Shown: positions 24,636 to 33,332, counted from the first letter of the stretch. The stretch is 38,528 bases of DNA from a bacterium (GCA_028869385.1 JAGWSR010000108.1:1-38528), one strand, 5' to 3'. The notes: generated by a model not told the origin, from the letters alone. A program made the numbers and translations.

Positions 24636-25302
24636 CGGCGAAGGGGAAGGCCAGATACGCGAGGACGATCGCTCGCACGAGCGCGAGCGAGATCTCGTAG
24701 CCGAAGAGCCCGAGGTGCGCGCCGACGAAGACGGTGAACCACTGCGGCACGAGGATCCAGCCGATCACGAACACGACCGCGAGCACGATGCACGGCACCA
24801 CATTGTCGCGCACCGCGCGGAACGATCCCGAGATCGCGAGGCTGCCGGGCAGCCCGCCGATCGCCGCCGCCGGGATCGTGAGGATGAGGAAGAAGTAGGC
24901 GACCAATTGCAGCACGATCGAGACGATGCCGCCCGCGATGCTGCCGATGTAGGCCGCCGCAAATGCCAAGAATTGAAAGCCGATCGCGGCGAGGATGATG
25001 CCCGAGGCCTTGCGACGACCCTCTTCCCAGGCGTCGTCGAAGCCGCTCTTGTAGCCGCGCGCGACGTTGTTCGCCTGGATGACCGCCACGCCGAAGGCGA
25101 AGAGATAGACGATCTGCACGATCATCTGGAAGATGCCGTTGCCGAGCCCGCCGAGCGGATCGGTCACCATGCCGCTCCAATGCGAGAAGAGCACGTCCAC
25201 GACGGCGGCGAGCAACGGAAGCGCGAGGATCGACGGGTGCGTCGCGAGGTACGCGAACGCACGCGCGTAGATGCCGAGATCGAGTCGTTGCCCGCCGCGC
25301 AT
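24598..25302 (-). CDS. Multi-pass membrane protein, unknown
   Basis: A 234-residue integral membrane protein with about six hydrophobic segments (around residues 23-42, 60-76, 97-115, 118-152, 168-185 and 205-225). The loop VARGYKSGFDDAWEEGRRKASG between helices 2 and 3 resembles small integral membrane families with a soluble helical loop, but I cannot name one. It follows mtnP on the same strand with 7 bases between them, so it is likely co-transcribed. The last 38 bases overlap holB tail to tail. Confidence 0.75.
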   Translation of the reverse strand: MRGGQRLDLGIYARAFAYLATHPSILALPLLAAVVDVLFSHWSGMVTDPLGGLGNGIFQMIVQIVYLFAFGVAVIQANNVARGYKSGFDDAWEEGRRKASGIILAAIGFQFLAFAAAYIGSIAGGIVSIVLQLVAYFFLILTIPAAAIGGLPGSLAISGSFRAVRDNVVPCIVLAVVFVIGWILVPQWFTVFVGAHLGLFGYEISLALVRAIVLAYLAFPFAVTYDSIAFRGFW

Positions 25303-25309
25303 CGTCAGC

Positions 25310-26107
25310 TTACGCTCGCGCGCCCTTGAGCGCGTGCTGGCACGAGCAATCGGCGGCGATATCGATGTTCGCGATGATCTTGCCGATGGCGTTCTTCACG
25401 CGCTCGTTGTTCTTGGCGAAGACTTCCATGACTTCGTGATGCGAGACCGGCGCGATGCCCTCGATTCCGACGTCGTAGTCGGTGATGAGCGAGATGTTCA
25501 CATAGCACATCTCGAGTTCGCGCGCGAGATAGGCTTCGGGATACTGCGTCATGTTGATGACTTCCCAGCCTTGGTTCTGGAACCACTTGGATTCCGATCG
25601 CGTCGAGAAGCGCGGGCCCTGGATCACGACGACGGTGCCGGTCTCGTGCGTGTCGATGTCGAGCGACTTCAGCGCCTGGATCGCGATAGGGCGCAGCGTC
25701 GGGCAGTACGGATCGGCAAAGCTGACGTGCGTGGTGATGGGGCCGTCGTAGAACGTGTCCTTGCGCCCGCTCGTGCGGTCCACGAGTTGATCGCAGACGA
25801 CCATCGAGCCCGGCTTGACGTGCTTCGCGAGCGAGCCGCAGGCGTTGGGTCCGATGATGTACTTGACGCCGAGGCTCTTCATCGCCCACGCGTTCGCGCG
25901 ATAGTTGATCGACTGCGGCGGGAAGCGGTGATCCTTACCGTGGCGCGGCAGAAATGCGACGCGCTTGCCGGCGATCTCGCCGAGTGCGATGCGATCGCTG
26001 GGCTGCCCGTACGGCGTCTCGATCCACACTTCGCGTGCGTTCTCGATCAACGAGTAGAAGCCCGAGCCGCCAAACACGCCGATGTCGGCGCGAAGTTCTC
26101 CGTCCAT
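25310..26107 (-). CDS. mtnP: S-methyl-5'-thioadenosine phosphorylase
   Basis: Cleaves methylthioadenosine, a by-product of polyamine synthesis and SAM use, to adenine and methylthioribose-1-phosphate. It is 265 residues of the PNP/MTAP phosphorylase fold: IGVFGGSGFYSL (phosphate Ser/Thr loop), FLPRHGKDHRFPPQSINYRANAWAMKSLG, IGPNACGSL, VVIQGPRFSTRSES, and LITDYDVGIEG with the Asp typical of 6-aminopurine specificity. The ATG at 26107 has GGAGA five bases upstream, which decides it over the ATG at 26119. Confidence 0.93.
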   Translation of the reverse strand: MDGELRADIGVFGGSGFYSLIENAREVWIETPYGQPSDRIALGEIAGKRVAFLPRHGKDHRFPPQSINYRANAWAMKSLGVKYIIGPNACGSLAKHVKPGSMVVCDQLVDRTSGRKDTFYDGPITTHVSFADPYCPTLRPIAIQALKSLDIDTHETGTVVVIQGPRFSTRSESKWFQNQGWEVINMTQYPEAYLARELEMCYVNISLITDYDVGIEGIAPVSHHEVMEVFAKNNERVKNAIGKIIANIDIAADCSCQHALKGARA

Positions 26108-26158
26108 GCTCTCCTGCATTCTGTGCTGGTCTTGAGGGGTAATGTGACGTCGTCGTGA

Positions 26159-26188
26159 TTTCGAGGTGAAGGGTCGGTCCCCTCGAAA
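26159..26188. promoter_or_regulatory. Inverted repeat in the mtnP / substrate-binding protein divergent region
   Basis: tttcgagg (26159-26166) and cctcgaaa (26181-26188) are perfect complements separated by 14 bases. It ends 9 bases before the ATG of the lipoprotein gene. Operator or 5'-UTR hairpin are both possible. Confidence 0.35.
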
Positions 26189-26197
26189 ATCGTTGCC

Positions 26198-27814
26198 ATG
26201 CGCGTGCTGTGTGCGATCTTTGCCGGAGTGCTGCTCCTCGCCGGGTGCTCGCGCGAGGTGCACGGCCTCGCCGGAGGGCGCCACCCGTGGACGATCCCGC
26301 ACGTGCTGCGCATCGCCGACATCGCCGAGCCCGATAGCCTCAACCCCTACCTCTCGCAGATGGACATCAGCTACGATCTGAGCTCGCTCGTGTATTCGTA
26401 TCTGCTGGTCTCCGACGATCGCGGGCGACTCGTGGGCGACCTCGCGACCGAGGTGCCGACGCTGCGTAACGGCGGCATCTCCGCCGATGGGCGTACCTAT
26501 ACGTACCATCTCCGGCACGGCGTGCGCTGGCACGACGGTGCGGCGTTCACCGCGCGCGACGTCGTGGCGTCGTGGCGAGCGGTCGTGGCTCCGCAGAACC
26601 TCACGATCTATCGCGACGGCTACGACCGCGTAGCCTCGATCGATACACCCGATCCGTACACCGTCGTGGTGCATTTGCGCGAGCGCTATCCGCCATTCGT
26701 CACGCAGTTCTTCGCGCCGCTGCAAGAGGGCGGGAAGCCGATTCTGCCCGCGCACATCCTCGCGCGCGGAAACTTTAATCGCGGCGAACTCTCGCGTACG
26801 ATGATCGGCACGGGGCCGTTCAAACTCGCCTCGTGGCGGCACGGCGAGGGCATGACCTTCGTGCGCAACGACCGCTACTTTCGCGGTCGCCCGAAGCTCG
26901 CGCGCATCGAGTTCTCGGTCGTTCCGAGCGCGCAGACGCTGCTCACGCAGGCGCGCACGCACGCGCTCGATATGATCGTGACGCCGGCCGCGGTGCTCTA
27001 CCCGCAGTATCGCACGCTGGACGGTTTCACCGTGGGTACCGCTCCGTGGAATCAACAGGTACTGGTCGTCATCAACGGCGGCAAACCCGGACTCGACGAG
27101 GTCGCCGTGCGGCGCGCGCTCTCGTTCGCGATCGACCGCGACGGCGTCATTCGTACGATCACGCACGGAGTCGGCGAACCGGCGCGCGACGCGATCGCGC
27201 CGACGGCGATCGGCTACGTGCGTCGCCCCGCGCTTCCGTACGACATCGCTGCGGCGAACGCGCTGCTCGATCGCGCGGGTTGGCGCCGCGGCGCCGACGG
27301 CGTGCGCGAAAAGCATGGCGTACGGCTCGCATTCACCATGGCGACGGTTGCCGGGAATGCGACCTACGAACGTATCCCGATCCTGATGCAGCAGACGTTT
27401 CGCGAGATCGGCGTCGCGCTCGCGATTCGCGCCTACCCCTACGAGCAGATATTCTCGACCGACGGACCGATCGATCGCTACACCTACGACATGGCGATCT
27501 ACGGCAGCACGCTCTCGTGGGATCCGGATTCACACGTCTATTACGGATGCGACGAATGGTTTCCGAAGGGGCAGAATTTCTACCGTTACTGCAACGCCGC
27601 ATACGACCGCGCCGAGCGCGAAGGTCTCGCGACCGACGATCCCACCGCCCGCGCGCACATCTACGCGCGCGCCGACGCCGTGCTGTGGAACACCGCCGCC
27701 TATCTCCCGCTCTTCGAAGCACGCCGCATCCTCGTGCACAACTCCGATCTCCGCGACTACCGCCCCAACCCCACCGCCACCCCATGGTGGAACGCCTGGC
27801 AATGGGACATCTAA
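26198..27814 (+). CDS. ABC transporter substrate-binding lipoprotein, family 5 (peptide/nickel type)
   Basis: A 538-residue SBP_bac_5 protein. The signal peptide has a lipobox, LLLAGC-S (Cys at 17), so it is membrane-anchored. Family signatures are ADIAEPDSLNPY, ADGRTYTYHLRHGVRWHDGAAFTARDVVASW (the diagnostic block), SRTMIGTGPFKLASW, ARTHALDMI, VAVRRALSFAIDRDG and YDMAIYGSTLSWDPD. It likely binds oligopeptides or a similar ligand. No permease or ATPase genes are adjacent, so it is an orphan binding protein here; a repeat cluster begins 14 bases after its stop. Confidence 0.9.
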   Translation: MRVLCAIFAGVLLLAGCSREVHGLAGGRHPWTIPHVLRIADIAEPDSLNPYLSQMDISYDLSSLVYSYLLVSDDRGRLVGDLATEVPTLRNGGISADGRTYTYHLRHGVRWHDGAAFTARDVVASWRAVVAPQNLTIYRDGYDRVASIDTPDPYTVVVHLRERYPPFVTQFFAPLQEGGKPILPAHILARGNFNRGELSRTMIGTGPFKLASWRHGEGMTFVRNDRYFRGRPKLARIEFSVVPSAQTLLTQARTHALDMIVTPAAVLYPQYRTLDGFTVGTAPWNQQVLVVINGGKPGLDEVAVRRALSFAIDRDGVIRTITHGVGEPARDAIAPTAIGYVRRPALPYDIAAANALLDRAGWRRGADGVREKHGVRLAFTMATVAGNATYERIPILMQQTFREIGVALAIRAYPYEQIFSTDGPIDRYTYDMAIYGSTLSWDPDSHVYYGCDEWFPKGQNFYRYCNAAYDRAEREGLATDDPTARAHIYARADAVLWNTAAYLPLFEARRILVHNSDLRDYRPNPTATPWWNAWQWDI

Positions 27815-27828
27815 CCCTCCCCGCGCGT

Positions 27829-28113
27829 GTGTCACCCTGAGCCTGTCGAAGGGCCGCACGTGTCACAATGAGCGCCCCGTGTCACCCTGAGCTTGTCGAA
27901 GGGCCGCACGTGTCATCCTGAGCCTCACCGTGTCATCCTGAGCCTGTCGAAGGGCCACCCGTGTCACAATGAGCGCCACGTGTCATCCTGAGCTTGTCGA
28001 AGGATGCATCGCGTGTCGTGCCCTCGCCCTTCGACAAGCTCAGGGTGACACGGTGAGGCTCAGGGTGACGTGGAGAAAGGCACGCTCGCCCTTCGACAGG
28101 CTCAGGGTGACAC
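27829..28113. repeat. Cluster of CCTGAGC(C/T)TGTCGAAGG-type dispersed repeats, both orientations
   Basis: Full units of about 25 bases in the forward orientation lie at 27829-27853, 27879-27903, 27930-27954 and 27980-28004. Partial forward units (gtgtcacaatgagcg or gtgtcatcctgagcc) lie at about 27860, 27910 and 27961. Reverse-orientation units lie at 28027-28051 and 28089-28113, with a partial at 28056. The core is CCTGAGCCTGTCGAAGGG. Another copy is at 38204-38228. The forward and reverse blocks could fold against each other. Nothing coding is credible here. Confidence 0.9.
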
Positions 28114-28134
28114 GGAGGGGGTCGGGAGCGGGCG

Positions 28135-28452
28135 TTAGCTGAGGATTTTGATGAAGGTGTCGGTGAGGCGGTTCATTTCCGTTTGGTCGATTGCGCCGCT
28201 CTTGCCGGGGCGCAGGCATTGGGCCATGCTGGCGGTCATAAGTTGGATCGTGGCGCGCTCGAGTGCGGCTTTGGCGGCGCCCATTTGGTGTGCGATCGCG
28301 TGGCAATCGCGCCCTTGCTCGATCATGCGATGCACGGCGCGGACCTGACCTTCGACGCGGCGTAGGCGCGCGAGGATCTCGGCGGTCGTCGCGGGCTCGA
28401 GTTGGAGCTTTCCTTCAGGCGACTCCGGATGTTCGCGCGGTTTTCTCGGCAT
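28135..28452 (-). CDS. CsoR-family repressor, CstR-like (thiol-sensing, no metal His)
   Basis: A 105-residue CsoR/DUF156 all-helical regulator: EILARLRRVEGQVRAVHRMIEQGRDC-HAIAHQM then AALERATIQLMTASMAQCL (quoted in part). Cys50 and Cys79 occupy the two family cysteine positions. The histidine that completes the Cu(I) site of CsoR, four residues before the second Cys, is Ser75 here. Two Cys without His is the pattern of CstR, which senses persulfide by forming Cys-Cys sulfur links. The neighbouring sulfide:quinone oxidoreductase supports that reading. The ATG at 28452 lies about 7 bases after a predicted -10 box, so the message may be leaderless. It probably represses itself and the divergent operon. 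Confidence 0.82.
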   Translation of the reverse strand: MPRKPREHPESPEGKLQLEPATTAEILARLRRVEGQVRAVHRMIEQGRDCHAIAHQMGAAKAALERATIQLMTASMAQCLRPGKSGAIDQTEMNRLTDTFIKILS

Positions 28453-28456
28453 GGGG

Positions 28457-28511
28457 ATACTGTACCCCGTATGAGGGAGTCCTTGCAATACCCTAGGGGG
28501 TATGGTATAAG
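28457..28511. promoter_or_regulatory. Divergent promoter with CsoR-type operator(s)
   Basis: Plus strand: -35 TTGCAA (28483-28488), 17-base spacer, -10 TATAAG (28506-28511), ATG 7 bases later at 28518. Minus strand: the same TTGCAA is its own complement and serves as -35, with TACAGT (28464-28459) as -10 at 18 bases, and ATG at 28452. The plus spacer contains ataccctagggggtat (28488-28503), a G/C-tract inverted repeat with ATAC/GTAT ends that is typical of CsoR-family operators. A second, looser ATAC-N8-GTAT lies at 28457-28472 over the minus -10. Confidence 0.65.
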
Positions 28512-28517
28512 CGAGCC

Positions 28518-28760
28518 ATGAGTATCTCGAATCCGCTCCTCGTCCCGGCCCGCGAACGCGGCTGGAAAGTCGAAGCCGCCGTGCGCGGCATCGCCGGAAC
28601 GCTCGTCCTCGCAAGCGTCCTCTTGGCGCTTCGCGACGTGCGGTGGCTCTGGCTTACCGCCTTCGTCGGCGCGAACTTATTGCAGTCGTCGCTCACCGGC
28701 TGGTGTTTGATGTCGAACTTTCTCGCGATGCTCGGCGTCGGGCGCAACGCGCGTGCGTAA
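28518..28760 (+). CDS. DUF2892 (YgaP-type) inner-membrane protein
   Basis: An 80-residue protein with an amphipathic N-terminal helix (ARERGWKVEAAVRGIAGTLVLASVLLAL) and a second hydrophobic helix ending in TGWCLMSNFLAMLGVG, the characteristic DUF2892 ending (TG-x-C-x-hydrophobic...LG). In YgaP this domain is the membrane anchor of a rhodanese. Here it stands alone, without a sulfurtransferase. The ATG at 28518 has no Shine-Dalgarno and lies about 7 bases after a predicted -10. It is the first gene of the RND/SQR operon and overlaps the next gene by 8 bases. Confidence 0.85.
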   Translation: MSISNPLLVPARERGWKVEAAVRGIAGTLVLASVLLALRDVRWLWLTAFVGANLLQSSLTGWCLMSNFLAMLGVGRNARA

Positions 28761-29895
28761 GCTCGCAATCGCGGTGCTCGCCGTAGCCGGCACGCTCGCG
28801 TCGGGGTGCGCTTCGCACGCCGGCGACGCCGCCGATGCGCAGAGCGTTCCCGTCACCGTCGCCGTCGCGCGCGACGCGTCGTTCGCGGCGCCACTCGAGC
28901 TTTCGGGTTCGCTGACGGCGGTGCAAAACGTGACGCTCGGAGCCGCCGCGGCCGGACGCATCGTGCGCGTGAACGTGCGCGTCGGCGACCGCGTTCGGGC
29001 GGGCGAGGTGCTGGCGCAAGTCGATCCGAGCGCGTACAGCGCGCAGTATGCCGGCGCCCAGGCGGGTGCGGGCGCAGCCGTCGACAGCGAGCGCGCCGCG
29101 GGCGCCGCACTCGAGCAGGCTCGCAGTCGTATGAATCTCGCGCAGAGTACGGCGCGTCGCATGAACGCACTCTACGCCGCGGGAGCGATCTCGAAGCAGC
29201 AGCAAGACGAATCGCAAGCGAGCGCCGCCGCGTCGCAGGCGGCGTATGCGCAGGCGCAGGCGAGCCTTGCGGCGGCGCGCGGACTCGCGGCGCAGGCGCA
29301 AGCGGGCGTCGCGGCCGCGGCCGTTCCGCTCGGTGAGACGGCGATCGCCGCACCGTTCGACGGCGTGGTCACGCAGAAGCTCGTCGAGCCCGGTGCCGTG
29401 GTCGGAGCCGGAAGTCCCGTCGTCGCCGTGCAGAACACGAGCGATCTCGAACTCGACATCGCCGTTCCCGAAGATCGCGTCGCCGCGCTCGTGCCGGGCA
29501 CGCGCGTGGCGGTACGCGTCGATGCGCTCGGCAGCGATGCCCTCGGCGGCCGCGTCCGCGCGATCGTTCCGTCGCAAGATCCGGCGCTCCGCTCCGCAAC
29601 CGTGCGCGTCGGCGTCGAACCGCACGCGGGACTGCTCCCGGGCATGTTCGCGCGCGTCAGTATCGCCGGTGCGCCGCAGCGCGGCGTCGGCGTTCCGATG
29701 AGCGCGCTCGTCACGCGTGCGGGCCAGTCGGGCGTCTTTGCCATCGTCGATAAGACCGCGAGTTTCGTGCCCGTGCAAACCGGCGCATCGCAGCACGGTC
29801 TGATCGCCGTGACGGGCATCAAGGCCGGGACCCAAGTTGCCGTGAGCAACGTCGCGCGTCTCACCGAGGGTTCGTCCGTGAGCGTGCAGCCGTAA
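28753..29895 (+). CDS. RND efflux periplasmic adaptor (membrane fusion protein)
   Basis: A 380-residue HlyD/AcrA-type lipoprotein. The lipobox is TLASGC-A (Cys at about 19). The order is lipoyl half (LELSGSLTAVQNVTLGAAAAGRIVRVNVRVGDRV), a long Ala/Gln-rich coiled-coil hairpin (about 100-190), the second lipoyl half (TAIAAPFDGVVTQKLVEPGAVV), beta-barrel (LELDIAVPEDRVAALVPGTRV) and the membrane-proximal domain. It links the inner-membrane pump to TolC. The GTG at 28753 overlaps the DUF2892 gene. The stop overlaps the pump start (TAATG), so the pump is coupled to it. Confidence 0.93.
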   Translation: MRKLAIAVLAVAGTLASGCASHAGDAADAQSVPVTVAVARDASFAAPLELSGSLTAVQNVTLGAAAAGRIVRVNVRVGDRVRAGEVLAQVDPSAYSAQYAGAQAGAGAAVDSERAAGAALEQARSRMNLAQSTARRMNALYAAGAISKQQQDESQASAAASQAAYAQAQASLAAARGLAAQAQAGVAAAAVPLGETAIAAPFDGVVTQKLVEPGAVVGAGSPVVAVQNTSDLELDIAVPEDRVAALVPGTRVAVRVDALGSDALGGRVRAIVPSQDPALRSATVRVGVEPHAGLLPGMFARVSIAGAPQRGVGVPMSALVTRAGQSGVFAIVDKTASFVPVQTGASQHGLIAVTGIKAGTQVAVSNVARLTEGSSVSVQP

Positions 29896-32800
29896 TGAAC
29901 GCACCGAACCTTCCCGGGCGCATCGCGCGCTACTTTCTCCAGTCCAAGCTCACGCCGGCGATCCTCGTCGCGATTACCGTCTGGGGATTGATCGCGATCT
30001 TCCAGACACCGCGGCAAGAGAACCCGCAGATCACCATGCCCGCCGCCACCATCGTGACCCGCTATACGGGCGCGACGTCGGAAGAAGTGCAGCGCCTCAT
30101 CACGGAGCGCGGGGAGCGCGTGCTGCAAGAGGTGCCCGGCATCGAGCACATCTATGCGACGTCGACGCAGGATGCGTCCATCCTCACCGTGCTCTTTCAC
30201 GTCGGCGACGATCCCACCAAGTCGTTCGTTAACCTCTACGATCAAGTTTTCGCGCATCTGAACGAACTGCCGCCCGGTGCGTCGCAGCCGCAGATCACGC
30301 CGCTCTCGGTCGACGATATTCCGATCGTGGTGCTCGCGCTCCACGGTCGCAACTACGATCGCGGCGAACTCACCCGCGCGGCCGAACGGCTCGTGGACGC
30401 CATTCGACCGATCGACGGCGTCTCGACGATCGCCACGTACGGCGCTCGTCCGCGCGAGGTAAACGTCACGCTCGACCCGACGAAACTCGCCGCCTACGGT
30501 CTCTCGCCCGTGCAACTCGCGCAAGCGCTCGGCGTCACCAATCTGAGCGCCCCGGTCGGCACGCTGCGCGACGGCGCGAGTGAGATTACCGTGCACGCGG
30601 GGACACCGTTTTCGAGCTTGGAGCAAGTCCGCTCGCAGATCGTCAACGTCAGCAACGGGCAGCCCGTCACCCTGGGCCAAGTTGCCGACGTCACGCTCGG
30701 CTACGCACCCGAAGAGACGAAGACGCAGTTCGGCTACGGCGGCGCCGCGCGCGTCGCCGACAAGAGCGCGCAGCCGTCGGTGAGCATCGCCATCGCGAAG
30801 AAGGCAGGCAGCAACGCGGTTGCCATCGCGAACCGCATTCTCGCGGCGGTGAAGGCGACCGACCTGCCACCGGGCGTCGAAGTCACCGTCACCCGCAACG
30901 ACGGCGATAAGGCGAATCTCGCGGTCAACGAATTGATCGAACGTCTCGCCGAGGCGATCGCGATCGTCGTGCTGCTGTTGCTCGTACTCGGTTGGCGCGA
31001 AGCGCTGATCGTCGCGACGGCGATTCCGCTCACGCTGTTCGTCACGCTCGGCGTAGGCATGCTCACCGGGCAATCCATCAACCGCATCACCCTCTTCGCG
31101 CTGATCCTTGCGCTCGGGTTGCTGGTGGACGACGCGATCGTGATTGTGGAGAACATCCACCGGCACTTTCACGCCGAGCCGAATCGCCCGCGCGCCGAAT
31201 CCACGGTGCGCGCCGTGGCCGAGATCGGCAGCCCGACGACGCTCGCGACGGTCACGGTCATGCTCTCGTTTTTGCCGATGCTTTTCGTGACGGGAATGAT
31301 GGGGCCGTACATGCGGCCGATTCCGCTCAACGTACCGGTCGCCATGATCGCCTCGCTCTTGATCGCCTTCGCGATCACGCCGTGGGTCGCGATGAAGCTC
31401 CTCGGCAAGAGCAAAGCAAAGGTCGAACACGGCGTTCCGCGCTTCGTACGTCCGTTCCGCAGCTTTCTCGCGCGAATGCTCGACGACGCGCGTCTCGGCA
31501 AACGGTTTCTCGCGGGGTTGCTGATCGCGTTCGCGCTCAGCGCCGCCCTTCCGGTGGCTACGCTCGTGAAGTTCCGCATGTTGCCGGATGCGAACGAAAC
31601 CTCATTCCTCGTGGCGATCGATGCGCCGCCGTCGAGCACGGTTGCGCAGTCGACGGCCATCGCCGACGCGGTCGGCGCGCGCCTCGCGCAGTATGCCGAG
31701 GTGGAGAACTACCAAGTCTTCTCCGGCGTCAGTTCCGTCCCCGATCTCGCCGCGTTGTTGCAGGGAACGGTCTTTCGCAACGCGCCGAATCAATCCGACA
31801 TTCGCGTGAATCTCCTACCGAAGCACGACCGCCGCGTTCAATCGGCGCCGTTCGTCGCACAGGTTCGACCCGAATTGCAGAAGATCGCCGCGTCGTACGG
31901 TGCAAGCCTGCGCATCCTGCAGGTGCCGCCCGGACCGCCCGTGCGCGATACGATTCTCGCAAAGATCTACGGGCCCGATCCGGAGGTTCGCCGCGCGATC
32001 TCGTCGCGGATCATCGGGATGATGCAGCACGAAGCGGGCGTCGTGGACATCGATCCGAGTTTCAAGGCCTTGCCCTCGGCGGTGCAGTTGCAGTTCGACG
32101 CGCGCAAAGCGGCCCTCGCCGGCGTGGATGCCGCGACGATCGCGCAGACGCTCGGCATGGCGCTGCACGGCGCGAGCGTCTCGACGCTCCACACGCCCGA
32201 CGACACCCGGCCGGTCGGCATCTTCCTGCGCTTCGCGCCGCAGTATCGGCGCGATGCGGCCGCGCTCGGCTCGATCATGATCCCCACGCGCAGCGGCGGC
32301 CTCGTACCGCTCTCCGCCGTCACGAACGTGGTGGCGACCGACGTCGCGCAGCCGCTCTATCGCGACGACTATGAAAACGTGAGCTACGTCGGCGCCGACA
32401 TGGCCGGACGGAGTTCGACCTACGCGGTCATCAGCATGGCGCTGCAACTCGCGCGCCATCCTCTTCCGGCAGGCTATCGCGTGGATTGGGGCGGCGAGTG
32501 GCACCTGACCAACACCGTCTTCGCCGATCTCGGACGCGCGATGCTGATCGCGTTCATCCTGATCTACTTCCTGCTCGTCGCGCGCTTCCGTTCGTTCCGA
32601 ACGCCGCTCGTGGTGCTCGCCGCGGTGCCGCTCGCGGTGATCGGCGTGCTGCCGGGCTTTGCCCTGCTCGCGCCCTTCGGGATCTACTTCTCGGCGACCG
32701 CGATGATCGGGTTGATCGCGCTCATCGGCATCGTCGTACGAAACTCGATCATTTTGATCGAGTTCATCGAGGATAAGCGCAAAGAGGGCGTGCCCCTGCG

Positions 32801-33332
32801 CGATGCACTCGTCGATGCGGCGACCGCGCGAACTCGGCCGATCTTTCTCACCGCGGCGGCGGGCGTGCTCTCGTCGATCGTCATCGCGGCCGATCCCGTG
32901 TGGAGCGGTCTCGCATGGGCGCTCGTCTTCGGCATGACCGCATCGGCGGTGCTCTCGGTGCTTGCGATCCCGCTCATCTACAGCCGCCTTGCGAGCAGCA
33001 GCGTTGGTGCGGAGGCGCAGAGCGAGCAACTTCCGCTCGAACAGCGCGCGCTGGCGAGTTTCGTCGCGTTTCCCGAACTCGACGGGTTCGTGCTCGAAAC
33101 GCCGACGTTGCCGCGCATGCTCGAAGGCGAGAGCGTCGAGCTCGACGCCGAGGTATTTCGAGGCGAAGGCGACGGCGTGGATGCGGTGGCGCACCTCATC
33201 GGAAGCTTCCGCGTGGAGCGCTCGCGCATCGCATTCTCGAGCGCATACGGTACGCTGCAGGGCCAGCAATATCTCACCCTACGCTCCGCCAACGGAAATC
33301 CGCCGGCATGGAGGCCGCTCGAACATGCGTAA
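29895..33332 (+). CDS. RND efflux permease with extra C-terminal domain
   Basis: A 1145-residue resistance-nodulation-division pump with 12 predicted membrane helices and two large periplasmic loops. TM4 carries the proton-relay Asp pair in LALGLLVDDAIVIVENIHRH. The TM10-region motif is GLIALIGIVVRNSIILIEFIEDKRKEG. The usual RND protein ends soon after IPLIYSRL (about residue 1030). This one continues about 113 more residues (EQLPLEQRALASFVAFPELDGF ... ISRF-type alpha/beta sequence, with FRVERSRIAFSSAYGTLQGQQYLTL) predicted to be cytoplasmic. The extension has no family I recognise. The substrate is not inferable from sequence. It overlaps the tolC-like gene by 8 bases. Confidence 0.93.
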   Translation: MNAPNLPGRIARYFLQSKLTPAILVAITVWGLIAIFQTPRQENPQITMPAATIVTRYTGATSEEVQRLITERGERVLQEVPGIEHIYATSTQDASILTVLFHVGDDPTKSFVNLYDQVFAHLNELPPGASQPQITPLSVDDIPIVVLALHGRNYDRGELTRAAERLVDAIRPIDGVSTIATYGARPREVNVTLDPTKLAAYGLSPVQLAQALGVTNLSAPVGTLRDGASEITVHAGTPFSSLEQVRSQIVNVSNGQPVTLGQVADVTLGYAPEETKTQFGYGGAARVADKSAQPSVSIAIAKKAGSNAVAIANRILAAVKATDLPPGVEVTVTRNDGDKANLAVNELIERLAEAIAIVVLLLLVLGWREALIVATAIPLTLFVTLGVGMLTGQSINRITLFALILALGLLVDDAIVIVENIHRHFHAEPNRPRAESTVRAVAEIGSPTTLATVTVMLSFLPMLFVTGMMGPYMRPIPLNVPVAMIASLLIAFAITPWVAMKLLGKSKAKVEHGVPRFVRPFRSFLARMLDDARLGKRFLAGLLIAFALSAALPVATLVKFRMLPDANETSFLVAIDAPPSSTVAQSTAIADAVGARLAQYAEVENYQVFSGVSSVPDLAALLQGTVFRNAPNQSDIRVNLLPKHDRRVQSAPFVAQVRPELQKIAASYGASLRILQVPPGPPVRDTILAKIYGPDPEVRRAISSRIIGMMQHEAGVVDIDPSFKALPSAVQLQFDARKAALAGVDAATIAQTLGMALHGASVSTLHTPDDTRPVGIFLRFAPQYRRDAAALGSIMIPTRSGGLVPLSAVTNVVATDVAQPLYRDDYENVSYVGADMAGRSSTYAVISMALQLARHPLPAGYRVDWGGEWHLTNTVFADLGRAMLIAFILIYFLLVARFRSFRTPLVVLAAVPLAVIGVLPGFALLAPFGIYFSATAMIGLIALIGIVVRNSIILIEFIEDKRKEGVPLRDALVDAATARTRPIFLTAAAGVLSSIVIAADPVWSGLAWALVFGMTASAVLSVLAIPLIYSRLASSSVGAEAQSEQLPLEQRALASFVAFPELDGFVLETPTLPRMLEGESVELDAEVFRGEGDGVDAVAHLIGSFRVERSRIAFSSAYGTLQGQQYLTLRSANGNPPAWRPLEHA

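Noticed and set aside
27829-28113. CRISPR array
   Set aside because: Units occur in both orientations with irregular short spacing and truncated copies, and there are no spacers of constant length or cas genes.
28135-28452. Copper-sensing CsoR or formaldehyde-sensing FrmR
   Set aside because: The histidine four residues before the second cysteine is a serine, and no copper ATPase, chaperone or formaldehyde dehydrogenase is nearby.
29172-31430. 752-codon minus-strand ORF opposite the RND genes
   Set aside because: Shadow of the pump and adaptor genes; charged low-complexity sequence without a ribosome site or domain.
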